This document shows positions 46,641 through 58,758 of a DNA stretch of 64,000 nt, piece by piece. The DNA is taken from positions 640,821 through 704,820 of the forward strand of contig JAIUPT010000029.1 in the NCBI GenBank assembly GCA_022315425.1. The letters are read 5' to 3'. The translations under genes were made by a program, and so were the position numbers. The notes under the pieces were generated by a model that saw only the letters and a program-made list of their open reading frames with translations, ran no database searches and was not told where the DNA came from. How positions within the stretch are numbered: position 1 is the first letter of the stretch; each line of letters opens with the position of its first letter. This DNA is from Pseudevernia furfuracea (lineage: Eukaryota; Ascomycota; Lecanoromycetes; Lecanorales; Parmeliaceae).

Positions 46641-48224
46641 AACGACATCTTTCGCTTTAACATGTGAGAGGATCATTAACAATCAAAGACGATGTCTTCA
46701 ATAATCGTTTCCGTATCAAAGCAAGTTCGAAAGCTCTAATTAATACTCATATCTAGATAGGTTATGATTGTTAATTCAACTGTCAATTCAATTAATGAGT
46801 TAATTATTTCGTTTACATTAGCAAAGCGTTCTCGAAGTGTTATATACGAGTCTGACATTATTATTAGCTTCGTTATAAGCTGTGATTTCGAGTCTAACTT
46901 CGACACGTCGCGTAATAGCACTAGCTCTGACTTCGAGAACTTTATATCTCGAAAGAGACAAAAACGTAAGTTAAATCTCGAAATTCTAACTTATCATTAT
47001 CGCTGCTTGAGTCACGCTGGCGACGTGAAGCAGCTTTCGCACTATGAAATCGATCTAAATAAAGATGTGAGTGATAAGACGTCTTGCGTATTCTGTATCA
47101 TCAAGAAAATTCAGCAAGTCAAGCATATCTCTTATATTCGTCTTGACAGACGTTCTCTTGATCTAATTCACAGCGATATTGATATCATGAAAGAAATCAA
47201 AGATGATTTCAGATATTTCATTATCTTTCTCGACGATTTCACTAAACGTTTCGAAGTCGAACTGTTACGTTTTAAAGGCGAGACCTTTTTGATCTTTCGT
47301 CGTTTTTTGATACGTAATAAACGAAAGAAATTTCGATATCGTAAACTTCGCACTAACTAAAAAGACGAGTATAGTGATCACGTCTTTGATCGTTTTCGCG
47401 ATGAGAATAATATTCTGTGAGAGTCAACTATATTCGACAATTCTTAGTAAAATGAGTTCTTTAAGCGACTAAATCAAGACTTGAAGAGCTGCGTATTCAC
47501 GATGATAAAAGACATTGAATTATCTATACGCTATCAATCACAATTAATACTCGCCATTAATTACTTACGTAATCGACGACTCACTTAGACTCGAACGTTG
47601 ACTTCTTACGAAGCAGAAATCGAGTATAAGTCAAATCTTAAACATCTTCGCTCTCTTGAATCTTATAAGTGATATGTTACTCGAAAACCTCACACTAATT
47701 GAATAAAAGATTAAAGTCGCACTGTCACTGATGCTTTTACACGACTTATTAACTACGAAGACGATTATATCTATAAGATGCTTCTTGACGATAATAGAAT
47801 TTATCGTATCTTTAAAGTAATCTGAGATAAGATCTCTTCTTACTTTTTACGTGTCAAAAAATTCTTAGATTCTATCACAGTGAGAGAAACATTAGTGTCG
47901 ATCGAATCGTTACCTCAATCTGCGGAAGGATCTGAACTCATTACGATCGTAGTTGATGATGACATGACTTCAAAATCAATTTCGTTAGTAGTCTTAGAAA
48001 ACTCGATATTATATTCATTATTCGCCTCAACGTCAGCGATAACAACGTCGTTTTCAACCCCTTTATTCAAAACTTTAATAGGCGAAGATGGTGCTTCTGC
48101 GATCTCGTTACGAAATTATTCGTATCTATTAGATCGCGATTTATTATTAGACTTAATTATACTTCTTGTCTTTATTGCTCGAAAATCTTATAAGTCGAAG
48201 AATTACGAAGAGACAATCGCAGAT
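46641..48224 (+). pseudogene. Copia-2 integrase and linker
   Basis: Pre-integrase zinc block YHYRCLSHAG at about 46995, then CVFCIIKK, DLIHSDIDIM (first catalytic Asp) near 47155 and FIIFLDDFTKRFEVELL near 47215. The region with the second Asp and the Glu lies beyond the stop at 47360 (DEYSDHVFDRF). The Ser/Thr-rich linker 47880-48224 ends ...NYEETIAD, cut by MITE-3. It resumes at 50435 with NNFDSEEWKDAIENEINF. Confidence 0.78.
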
Positions 48225-48302
48225 ACTGTCCGGGCCCTCCGCGAAGTTCTAATACCATCATATAACTAGTATATGATGATCTCATAACGATATATAGTTA
48301 TA

Positions 48303-49200
48303 CAAGTATAGGCCCACGAATTAAATTCGTGATACGATATTAAAATTAATTTAAATTAACTTAAGACTTAAGTCGTAAAAAAAAAAAAAACTCTTTAAGA
48401 AAATATTAAATTTGATTAATATTTTAAATAGCTTTTTTTCAGCTTTTTTTCAGCTTTTTTTCTGCTTTGTTTCTGCCTTTTTTTTTTTTTTAAGATTATT
48501 ATAATACGATTTACGATTTAATTTAATTAATTAATTTTTTTAATTTTTTTAATTTTTTTTTTTTGACGCAGCTCGGATTCGAATCCTACAATTTACAAAT
48601 TTACAAATCTAACCGTTTTACCATTTTACCACTACATGGAAAAATTTCGCTACTAAAATATATATCGAACACCGAGTTCGTCAACGCTAAAAACCTTCAA
48701 CTTACAATTTATTAATAACTATAAGACCGATTTCAAAAACTCTTGGTTCTCTGAATAGCGCAAATAAGTCTTCACAATTTAAAAAAAAAATCTCAAAAAA
48801 GTAATAGAAAAGTAAAAAGTTATTCAAAATATAAGACTTGTACGCACAAATTTTTTCGAGGCCGCGCATTCGCCAAGAAGTAAGCGATCGGGCAGCGATA
48901 TTTGAATTCTACTTTACTTTATCAATAATAGACCAAATTTAATAATTTTTGCAGCGTTGGAATGCGCAAGTTGAGTTCTATAATTGATGAAAGTTTGAAG
49001 ATATCATACGTGAAGGGAATAGAGTGTCTGAAGTTGCAAAAAGGTGACACCCATTTTTTTGATGAGGGCGCTCGGAAGGCCTAAAAGACGCTATACGGGC
49101 GCTAACCGAAGGAAGAAATCAGATAGAATTTATCATTGGCTGCACATACAAATTTAAGGTATTTTAGCTCAGCCCTACCTTATGGTATTATATATACTGA
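48303..49200. mobile_element. TA-flanked non-autonomous element (Tc1/mariner-like target)
   Basis: Uninterrupted MITEs read ATATATAGTTATATAACCGG. Here 898 bases sit between ...AGTTATA and TAACCGGG, so TA is duplicated. The left end is CAAGTATAGG; the right end reversed is TCAGTATATA, sharing AGTATA. A perfect CACGAATT-A-AATTCGTG palindrome lies at 48313-48329. No transposase is seen. It contains poly-A/T runs and a tRNA-like segment. TA duplication is typical of Tc1/mariner; the superfamily call is inference. Confidence 0.6.
48565..48640 (-). other. tRNA-like SINE head with A-rich tail
   Basis: On minus it reads from 48640 CCATGTAGTGGTAAAATGG (A-box-like) to the B-box-like GGATTCGAATCC at 48575-48586 and TGCGTCA at 48565, followed by a long A run and TTAAAAAAATT repeats (48564 down to about 48480). 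This is the layout of a tRNA-derived SINE. The acceptor and anticodon stems do not form properly, so it is not a working tRNA gene. Confidence 0.45.
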
Positions 49201-49387
49201 TAACCGGGATATAATAGTTCTACCCTCGTCGTTGATTAGTTATATTCTCGTTATATATAACAAAATTCTTATAAATAGTTGCGTAACGGTTATATAACGG
49301 TTATATAACGATTATATTAATTTAAAGTCTTCTTCGTTATTTAGGAAGGTGCTATACTTGAAAAAAAATTCTAAGTCTCGCAATTAT

Positions 49388-50125
49388 TCACAGCAGTCAC
49401 AGCAGTCATGCAGCCATTGCAGCCATTGCAGCCATTGCAGTCACTGCAGCCATGTCGCGATGCAGCCATTGCAGTCATTGCAGCCATGGCAGTCACTGCA
49501 GTCATGCAGTTATGCAGCCATGCAGCCATATCGCCATGAAGACATGAAGACATGGAGACATCTCAGTCGTTGCAGTCATGTCGTCATGCAGTCAATGCAG
49601 CCATGTCGCCATACAGCCATTGCAGCCATTGCAGCCATTACAGCCATGGAGCCATGGAGACATCTCAGTCAATGCAGCCATTGCAGCCATTGCAGTCACT
49701 GCAGCCATGTCGCCATGTCGCCATGTCGCCATGCAGTTATTGTAGTCATTGCAGCCACTGCAGTCACTGCAGCCATGCAGCCATGCAGCCATGTCGCCAT
49801 GAAGACATGGAGACATCTCAGTCACTGCAGTCATGTCGCCATGGAGCCATTGCAGCCATTGCAGTCACTGCAGCCATATAGCCATGTAGCCATGAAGACC
49901 TCTCAGCCACTGCAGCCACCGCCATGTCGCCATTGCAGCCATGGAGACATGGAGACATCTCAGTCACTGCAGCCATGTCGTCATGCAGCCATTGCAGCCA
50001 CTGCAGCCATTGCAGCTATGTAGCCACTGCAGCCATGGAGACATGGAGACATCTCAGTCACTGCAGCCATTTCGTTATGCAGCCATTGCAGCCATGCGCA
50101 GTCACGAAGATCTCTTAGTCACTGT
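49388..50125. repeat. GCAGCCATT-type minisatellite in MITE-3
   Basis: Same unit types as in MITE-1 and MITE-2 plus extra blocks CATGAAGACATGGAGACATC and CATGTCGCCATGTCGCCATG. Longest of the three arrays (about 740 bases). Confidence 0.95.
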
Positions 50126-50434
50126 ATTCTCATATTCTTGAAAATTAAGAAATAGAAATTGGCTAGAAATTGACTAGAAATCGACTGAATTTAGAACCAA
50201 TTTATATTCGTTATACACCCGACTCAAAATCGAACTCACAACTTCATGACAACTTCACGACAACTTCACTAAACCTGATTTGATTGTAGGGAAGGTCTTT
50301 CGAGCTATATGATCGTTGTCGTTTAGTTATAAAACCAGCTCAAGCTGGTCGCAGAACTAGTCGCACGACCAATTAAGAACTAATTCGTAATCGTCTCATA
50401 ACCGTCTTAAAACCTATAAGGTTGACAGGACAGT

Positions 50435-51457
50435 AACAATTTTGATAGCGAAGAGTGAAAAGACGCAATCGAGAATGAGATTAACTTCTTGATAAAGAAT
50501 AAAACTTGAAAACTCGTCGACTATCTCAAAGATCGCAAATTATCAAAAGATAAATGAGTGTTCACCTTGAAGCGACAATTAAAAGGGGAAATCACTCGCT
50601 ATAAAGCACGCTGAGTGATTCTTAAATGCTTTCAACGTGAAGAATTAGACTATAACGAGATATTCGCATTAGTAGTGAAACTTATAAGTTATAAAGCTCT
50701 ATTTGCCCTCGCAGCGATCTTGAACTGAGATCTAAAGCAAATAAATGTGAAAATCGTCTTCTTATATGATGTAGTGAAGGAACTAATCTACATATATTAA
50801 TTTATTAACTTCAAGTCTTAAAAATATTCAAATAAGATCTGCAAGCTAAACAAGATCTTATATGATTTAAAATAATTATCTCGAATTTAATATAACATCT
50901 TCGTCGAATTCATAAAAGAATAAGACTTCACTCTTATCGATGCTGACTATAGTGTGTTCACCGACTCTCAAATAGATATTATTATTGCGCTTTATGTTGA
51001 TAATGTTTTAATTATTAATTCTAATCGTGCAGATATTCAAAGAATTAAAGATACTCTTAACGTCAAACTTCATATAATCGACTTGAGACTCTATGCTTAT
51101 TATCTAGGGATGACTGTCACTCGTAATCGTACTAATAGAACTATTCGCCTAGGGCAAGCTAAATACGTTGAACGAGTGCTTCGAGACAACGACATATGAA
51201 ACGCAAAGTCAGTAGTTACTTTAATAAAAACAATAATCAAATTGAAACTCGCAGAGAATAGATACGAAGCTACGCCTAAGAACAAATTGCGTTATTAGTT
51301 CGCTGTTGAATCGCTGATATATGCTATGTTGAAAACTCGTCTCGATCTTATTTATATTATATCTATTATTAGTCGCTACGCACATAATTCGACTAAACGA
51401 TATTAAAATGCGATAAAACGAATCTTTCAGTACTTGAAAGAAACACTCAATTTTCAA
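50435..51457 (+). pseudogene. Copia-2 reverse transcriptase
   Basis: Starts NNFDSEEWKDAI...IKNKTW (the usual start of Copia RT), then a KGEITRYKAR-like block, and IDIIIALYVDNVLII at about 50970-51015, where YVDD reads YVDN (one Asp to Asn). LGMTVTRN and RLGQAKYVERVL follow. It ends with SRYAHNSTK...IFQYLKETLNFQ at 51457, cut by the long-TIR element. RNase H continues at 61261. Confidence 0.85.
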
Positions 51458-51524
51458 GGGTATTGCTACGTGTACATCGCCTTTTGCTACATGTACACCG
51501 CCTTTTGCTACATGTACACCCCCC
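51458..51524. repeat. Left TIR with internal 21 bp repeats
   Basis: GGGTATTGCTACGTGTACAT is followed by CGCCTTTTGCTACATGTACA twice. The iterated TGCTACATGTACACCGCC unit looks like a repeated protein-binding site. Confidence 0.9.
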
Positions 51525-52380
51525 TCTATTTCAAAGAAGATTCATCGAACTAAGCTATCTTATCAACTCTCTAGGGAGCAAGCCCTTAAAATGAGTCGAT
51601 CGCAGAGTCATTTTGGTGAGGAAGTAGCTGAATGAAAGGGCTGAAAGACGAAGTAGAGGTAGTCGTTCTTTTGAAGAAGCATTTGAAGAATTATTTGAAT
51701 ATGACTTAGAGTAGCTGAAGTCTCTCTTATATAAAAAGCACTTGTAGACGAAATTTACGTGCTGCGCAGCGCAAATACTTGAAGAGGCTTTGATATTAAT
51801 GAGTTGATTAACACATTGCAAATAGTAGTATATATATGTATGTATATATGTAGAGAAGGAAAAACGATAGGGCGATCGTTATATGCGATTCTCCTGCTTT
51901 GTCTTCATTATCACTTTTCAACCTTTTAAAAATTGGGCAGAACCTCGGTTCCGGGGGGCAAATGAAATTTTTTTGGTCTGGAACGAAACATCGACTGCAC
52001 TCTCTGCATATAGCGATCTAGACGACTGAACTGTGTTAGAAACACGTCATTGATCGACTAACTAACAGATCTTGACGCTCGAGACTTGTCCAGAAGGATG
52101 TGATGTGATGAGGTTTTGCCCGATGTCCGCAACTCAGCTCACTCTTGTTAGTCTATGCTGTCGAGGTATCTGAAGAAGAAGGATAATGAGAACGAAGAGA
52201 ATAAAGAGAACGAGGAGAATAAGAAGGACGAGGAGAAAGGTGAGGTAGATGTATAATAAAGGGTTGATAATTGATCGAGGGTTGCTGGCGATGAGGTGAA
52301 AGAACGTTTAGACTTAAAAGACTCAAAAGACTCAAAAGACTCAAAAAACACTATGTTCGAGGATTAGCCGGATTAGATGC
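51525..52380. other. Interior of the long-TIR element, left part
   Basis: No recognised protein. A minus-strand open stretch (51821 down to 51555, 88 codons, with CAAQHVNFVYKCFLYKR) and a plus-strand Lys/Glu/Asn-rich piece (KKKDNENEENKENEENKKDE, about 52168-52240, ending in KDSKDSKDSK) may be remains of genes. Ends with GATGC, the target of the Copia insertion. Base composition is more balanced than in the RIP-affected layers. Confidence 0.35.
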
Positions 52381-52502
52381 TGTGAAAAATAGGTGGTAGG
52401 GCACTTAGTTGTTTTTTATAGAATGCTACGAGAGTAAAGAGCGACTATGAGGATGCGCCTTAGCGCATCACGTGACCATGTCACGTGACCCGAATTTTGA
52501 CA
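52381..52502 (-). repeat. Copia-1 subfamily-B LTR (3' outer)
   Basis: On plus it starts TGTGAAAAATAGGTGG and ends CCCGAATTTTGACA. Contains both CACGTG sites. Confidence 0.94.
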
Positions 52503-52959
52503 CTCCCCTTCGCTCGCATACTCAAAAATGCGAAAACACGATTTTCGCACTTCGCGACGCAAAAAACCTCAATCGGGTTAGCGCGAAGTCCGGTTCACAA
52601 AAGTGAAGAAACCAAGTTCTGAAAACGACTATGTCAAATTCGAATCAAGTTCTGAAAACGACTATATCAAATTCGAAGACATGTAAAGATTCGTTCTGGT
52701 CCTTCATACAAAACTTCCATTTTCCGAAAAAAGGCGGTTTTTTGAAAGTTTTCTTTGGAATAGACCTGATGCACACCCAATTTCTATCAAAACGAGGTCG
52801 ATGAATACATGAGAGGGTGAAACAAGAAGCAGTGGAAGAAAATCGAAGATCTGACGTTCACAGACAAGGTGAATAGCGTCACTTCTCTGAAACTGACGAC
52901 TCCAGATTAAAAGCAAGAGCGCTAAGGGTTAGTCTTTGACGCTGAGGGGATGTTCTGAG
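52503..52959 (-). other. Copia-1 3' tail, short form
   Basis: Purine tract (reverse of CTCCCCTTCGCTCGC) next to the LTR. Two direct copies of about 33 bases (GTTCTGAAAACGACTAT) lie at about 52615-52680. It lacks the 310-base segment of the long form, as in 18390-18748. Confidence 0.6.
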
Positions 52960-55900
52960 ACTGATTTCACCTCAAGGGCATCGCGAAAGACAACGAATTT
53001 GTCGAGGCAGAGGGCTTTGATGAGATCGTCGATCATTTGTTTATTCGTGGGTACGAATTACATGTTCACGATGTCGTTATTGACTTTTTCACGCACGAAA
53101 TGATGAGCGATGTTAATGTGCTTGATGCGAGCATGAAACTGAGCGTTCTTGACGAGGGCAATTGCGCTCTGATTGTCGCCGAAGATTATAATGACCTTCG
53201 AATCAGAGTTTCGGGGCCGCAGAAGTTGATTGAGAAGAGTTTTCAGTCAAATAACTTCTTTGATAGTCAACGTTTGATCGATATACTCGACTTCGCAAGT
53301 GAATAACGCGACGATGACTTGACGCTTTGATGATCAGCTGATGGCGCCGCTATCGACGTTGAATAGATAGTCGAAGGTAGACCTCCGGGTCGAGTCGTCA
53401 GCCCAATCGAAATCGATGTACTCGATGAGGGCTTGAAGGGATCCTTTGTACACGAGTTCGTAGTGCACCGTGCCTCTAAGATACCGAAAGATTCGAACCA
53501 CTGCATTCCAGTGTGCCTGGGTCGGGTTGACTGAATAGCGACTGACAAGAGAGACAGCATAGGCGATATCAGGACGAGTTCCTAACATGATATACATGAG
53601 GGATCCCACGACGGATTGATAATCCTCGCACAGCTTTCTCGAGGCAACATAGCCCTCTTCCGCAGATTATAGCTTGCGACTGATTTTCAGAGACGTGAAG
53701 ACTGGATTAAGACTTCAGCAGTTGAAATGCTTTAAGAAACGAGTGACATAGACTGCTTGTCCCAGGCGAAGGATGCCGACGACACGATCTCTTTTGACGA
53801 TCATGTCTAAATAATAGACGCAAGGTCCCAAGTCGAACATGTAAAACTTGTCATTGAGGGCCTTTTTGATGCGCTGAATGCCGATTTTGCTGAGGTCGAT
53901 GATTAATACATCGTTCACATAAAGGGCTACAGTGATGTTCTCCTTGACGTTCATAAAGACACTCTCGTTCGATTCGATGAATATTAATTCGAGTTTCTTT
54001 ATATACTTCGAGAAGTGCTGATATCAAATTCTAAGAGATTGCTTGAGTTCATAGAGAGTCTTATTTAGCTTATAAACTTTAATGTCGTTCTTGCTGAAAT
54101 CATCGGGCTGTCGCACATAAATCGTCTCTTAAACGTTATCGTAGAGAAAGACGATTTTGACGTTCATTTGTTTCACGTCCCAGTTCAGGACCGCTGTCAG
54201 GGCAAAGATCGCCTTATAACTCATGAGCTTGATCACTGAGACGAACGTGTCATGGTAATCACGACCCTTCTGCTATTCGAAACCTCGAATCACTCAGCGG
54301 GCCTTATAGCGAGTGACTTTCCCAGCGGGGCCTCGCTTCACGATATAGATTCAGCGACCTCTCAGAATATGAGCACCTGAAGGCGCCTGGATCAGGCACC
54401 AAGTATTGTTGTTCATAAGAGATTTATATTCGTCTTGCATGGCGAGCTCTCAGTGCATGCGGGAGAGTTGATTGGAAATGACCTGTTGATAGGTCGTCGA
54501 CTCGAAAATATTCGGCTTATTAACATGATTCGTCAGTAACGCAAAGGTCGCGAATGTCCTCGAGAGAGGGTCAGGTGATAGGTCTCGCAGGTTCGAAATC
54601 GTAGTGTCGGGATGGTCAAGGAGTACCCTTTGAATCGCACTTAGCTCGAGGTCTTCGCGAACCATTTCGACGACAGTGAGAGAACGAGTTATTCTTTCGA
54701 CAGCTGATGATGCAGCAATTGATCGAGAGACCCGCGCGAACGCGACCGATGATACGACTCGTGCGGGGAACGAGGGCTTTGATGTAGACGCCTGCTTTTC
54801 AGCTGGCCATGGGAAATTTGATCTTGATCTATTTATTGCAGATGCAGATGCAGTCGTTGAGGGCTTCATAATAAGGACAATGTCTTTCGAAATGTTAATA
54901 ATACGCTGTTCATCAAGTGCCTCCTCTACAGCGAATACTAATATATGAAGACGTTGCCGCTTGATCGAGAGCTCATGAGCGTTCGTTTTTTCTTCGAGGT
55001 TTACAATCAAGAGACGCTTCTTAACGAAGTGAACATCATTAACTCGAATAATCTTCTTCTTGATGAGATTATATAGACGAAAAATGAACTCCTCTTTATA
55101 TCCCAGAAGAACACACTTTTCGCTTTTATTTACGAGTTTCTTTTAAATACGCTTCAACGCATAGACGATGAAATCAATCGTTCGCAGATGAGATAAAATG
55201 AGCTTTCGATGATGAAAAGTCTCAAATAACGTTACAATGATTCGAACGTTGAGGGATCGCAACATCAAATAATTGATAATGATCACGATTTTAGGTCAAA
55301 AAGACTTATTGAGCTGAGAACTTAATAGTATAAGATACATCTTATACAGCAAGGTCTGCTCAAAACGTTCGATCGCCTCGTTCATTTCGAGGTTCTCAGA
55401 TACAGTGAGCTTCTATCTGATTCCGCACTAAAGGAGATAATTTAAGAAGATCTTAAACATATACTCTCCCTTATTGTCGAGGCGAATACGACAGATCTTA
55501 TAGTCTCGTGACTCTAGAAAGACTTTAAAACGTAAGAACATGATAAACGTTTCACTCTTATAACGAATACAGTACACTTCAGAGTAGAAGATGAAATCAT
55601 TCTTAAATATCATAAAGTATCTACAGTTATTGAATTCAGTAGAGAACAGAGATTCTACGAGATCACTATAAACAAATTCGTTAGACTGCGTTTCTGACTC
55701 TGTGAGACTATCATAAGAGATAGTCTTTTGACGTCCCATGACATAGCATTCGCAGATGTACTCCTTCGCAATGTCCTTGATGAAGTTCATCTCAACGATC
55801 ATATTTGAAAGCTTGTTTAGATTGTTCTAACTCAAATGACTCATACGAGCATATCAGAGTTGATGAATAAGATTCGAGAGCACATTATAGGCGATCAGAG

Positions 55901-57700
55901 CACTATTTCGACTCTGTCAGAGATTCAAAAAGAAGAGATCACGATTACGAGTATCGATAAGCTTCAGATCGTTCTTAATAAGAATGCACTCTATCTTATA
56001 AAAGAAGACAGCGATGTCGAAGTTTAAAAGTTTATCGATCGAGAGAAGATTGACGCTCATATCGAGCATATATAAGACATTTCGTAGAGTGACTGTCACA
56101 CACTCTCCTCTAATCACACAGTCGAGGCTGATAATATCACAGTCTTGAGACTGCACTTCGCTTTTTTCGATGCCCTTGATCGATCGAGAATAGATCTTTT
56201 CGTAGATAATAAACATCGAACGATTCGCGAAAGAATAACGAGAGCAGTCTGAATCTACGACGACTCGAGTAAGGAGATTTACGAAATTCGCAGTCATGAG
56301 ACTATGTTCGAGAGCTTTCGTGACGATCAGATTAATGACTTGATCATCAGTCGCATCGAGAATATTAAAGTCGTTCGAATTAACATTCGAATAGTATATA
56401 ATGAAGTTCAGTTCCTTCAGAAAGATATAATTGACATTGAGATAATCGTTCTTCTCTGAAGCAGAGACATTAAAAGACGTCTCTTCGATGCGCTTGCGCT
56501 TGTTGCTTAAGAGTTCATCTTCGAAGTCGAAGATCTTTATCTTCTTCTTCTTTTTCTCTTTCGTTATGAATTTCTCAGACTTGAGATAAGAGAACTTGAT
56601 TCAGCATTTGATAAAGAAATATCTGAATTTGCGATCAGCTGCCTTACACGAAGGGCAGGTCTCACGATTGATGTCAGAGCCGTCGAGGTTATTGAAAGCA
56701 GCTTGTTTGCCTTTGCCCTTATCGTTACGAACGACATATATAATCAGTTCTTCTTCTTTGAAGAAGATCCTAACTTCTTCGTTCACGACGACCACGACAA
56801 CCTCTTAAAACTTGACGAACTTGTTCTCAAAGAGATCATGATTTTGAATATAACTTGACTCGAACATGTCGTAAGAGTCGTCAAGTCTCATAAGAAAAAT
56901 TAGAATTCGCAGAAACTTCGAAATGGCGAGGGATTTATAAAGACTAATGATGTCGAAGATGACCTTACGAAAGTTCTTTTCATATTGACGAACTCCCCCT
57001 TCTCCAAGGGTGAGATCGAATATTCGACGCATCAGTTCCCTATAGAGACCCGTGCCCTTAGACTAATAGTCCTTGATTAGGGCATCGAGCATGGTCTGAG
57101 GGTCTTTATCGTCGAATTCGACTTCGACGAGTTCGCGACCGTTATCTCCGAAACGATAAAAGATAGCGATGCAGACTCTATAACTAATAATCGCATTAAA
57201 GAGAACAAGATTATTAAGCATCAATCAATTGTTAATATTCTACTTTCATCGACGATACCTCAGATTGAACTCCAAAATGACAATGAAGTTTAGAGGAAAA
57301 GCGCTTCCCCCTTCGAGAGGGTCAGTCGCTGAAACTACTAGAGCTGACATGTTTCTTGCGACGCCTTATGCGCTTGATTCTCCGTCGATCATAGATGCTG
57401 AGAATTACTAAGAAGGTTTCTGAGAACGACACGTACGATGTGAATAGTAACGACGATAATGCTCAAACGAAAGACTCAGCTTGACAGATGACTGAGGCGA
57501 TAGGGAACGAAGATCTTGAAGTCGAAGAAGCCGAAGTCGAAGAAGTGAGATTCAGAGAACTTTTGACACGAAGACCGAATAACTTAGTGTCACTTGAGAC
57601 ACTGAGGGTGTCTTCGCTAACTTCGAATTGAAAGTCGACACTGCTAACGTTCGCGAAAGCAGTGAGAGTGAAATAGATACTCTAATCTTCGTCAGAGTTC
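52960..57700 (-). pseudogene. Copia-1 gag-pol, least damaged copy
   Basis: Minus strand, high to low. Gag: about 57700-56590, with MRRIFDLTLGEGGVRQYEKN near 57030 and CPSCKAADRKFRYFFIKC near 56655-56600. Protease: VVVDSDCSRYSFANRS near 56260 (DSG reads DSD). Integrase: about 55800-55000 with RYFMIFKNDF and RIRLDNKGEY. Linker: an open stretch of 186 codons, 55010-54450. RT: about 54430-53700 with ALYVNDVLII (YVDD to YVND). RNase H: 53609-52960, with an open stretch containing SRYSVNPTQAHWNAVVRIFR. Only some tens of stops, mostly Trp to TGA and Gln to TAA/TAG, so still inactive but clearly younger than the plus-strand copies. Confidence 0.88.
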
Positions 57701-58636
57701 TCGAGAATCTTATCGATATCTGACAACTTTTGCTGCTAATCTTCGAGTTCTTACACGAGAAATAAAAAGTGCTTATGCTTGAATCTTCGATAGATACGAG
57801 CGATATTGTTGAGATGAAAGATACTTAAAGATAAGAAAGATTTAAATTGATCTGATTTCCGCTGAGACTGTATCGAAGACAATTGTTAAAGACGTGTAAA
57901 TCTTCGAAGAGGAATAACGTTCTTCTTATGCTGAGTCTTCGACAGAGACTCGAATTCAAAATAGTCGCTTCGATGGCTGCCGTCGTGAGATAAAGTCATA
58001 TTCGACGACAGAATAAAGTCGAATAACGATGAAAAGAATTCGATGGCTGGGCCCCAGCCCTCTTCTTCAGAGGACTTGTGAGGCCGAAAGACCTATCTCA
58101 ACAAGAAATCCTTGTTGTTTTGATTCTCAATAGACGTATACGCGCTCTGAGTAGAGATTTGTCGATGACTAATCAACTCTGAAGTGTGATCAGACGATTT
58201 GATGCTGAAGTCCAGCCTCTTGAGTCGTCACAATTGATTCGATTCACGTAAACGCTTTATCAACGCTGAAGCGATATACATCGCGAGAGAAATATCCTCG
58301 TTGAGCGTGTTTAACGTGTCTCACGCAGGGAAGCTAACAATGTTTCAGAGGCCTTAGTGAAATTCGATCGCACGGTCGTATGGCGAGTTCGACGTTCGAC
58401 GTTCGATTAGATTCGATATGTCGAGGGTCGATTTGCGATAGGACTCCCAGCCTCTCGAATTTCAAAGACGATCATTTTATAGAGGGCAATGCTCACCTCA
58501 AGAAGATTGAAAAACAGAGTCTCATAGCTGTCGCGGCGTTCATTGCGATGAACTCGTGATGCTTAAAGGTCACTGTGGCTCTGATAGGCATAGGGTATAA
58601 GTGAAACAGTCGCCGAGCAAGCCCGGGCTCATAACC

Positions 58637-58758
58637 TGTCAAGAATAGGTGATAGAACACTTAGTTGTTAACTATAGAATGCTACGAGAGTAAAGAGCGA
58701 CTATGAGGATGCGCCTTAGCGCATCACGTGACCATGTCACGTGACCCGAATTTTGACA
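58637..58758 (-). repeat. Copia-1 subfamily-A LTR (middle)
   Basis: On plus TGTCAAGAATAGGTGATAG...GAATTTTGACA. It differs in type from both outer LTRs of the same composite. Preceded on minus by gag sequence ending CAACCTCGGCGA. Confidence 0.94.

Larger units (their letters stand above)
48225..50434. mobile_element. MITE-3: minisatellite-bearing element with its own insertion
   Basis: Starts ACTGTCCGGGCCCTCCGCGA, ends GACAGGACAGT. The left arm is interrupted at 48303-49200 by a TA-flanked element. The core is the longest minisatellite (49388-50125). Taking MITE-3 out rejoins the Copia-2 linker (ETIAD) to the RT start (NNFDSEEWK) in frame with no duplicated bases. Confidence 0.82.

Noticed and set aside
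48565..48640. Functional tRNA gene
   Set aside because: Acceptor, D and anticodon stems do not pair as required; only box-like motifs remain and an A-rich tail follows, so it is listed as SINE-like.
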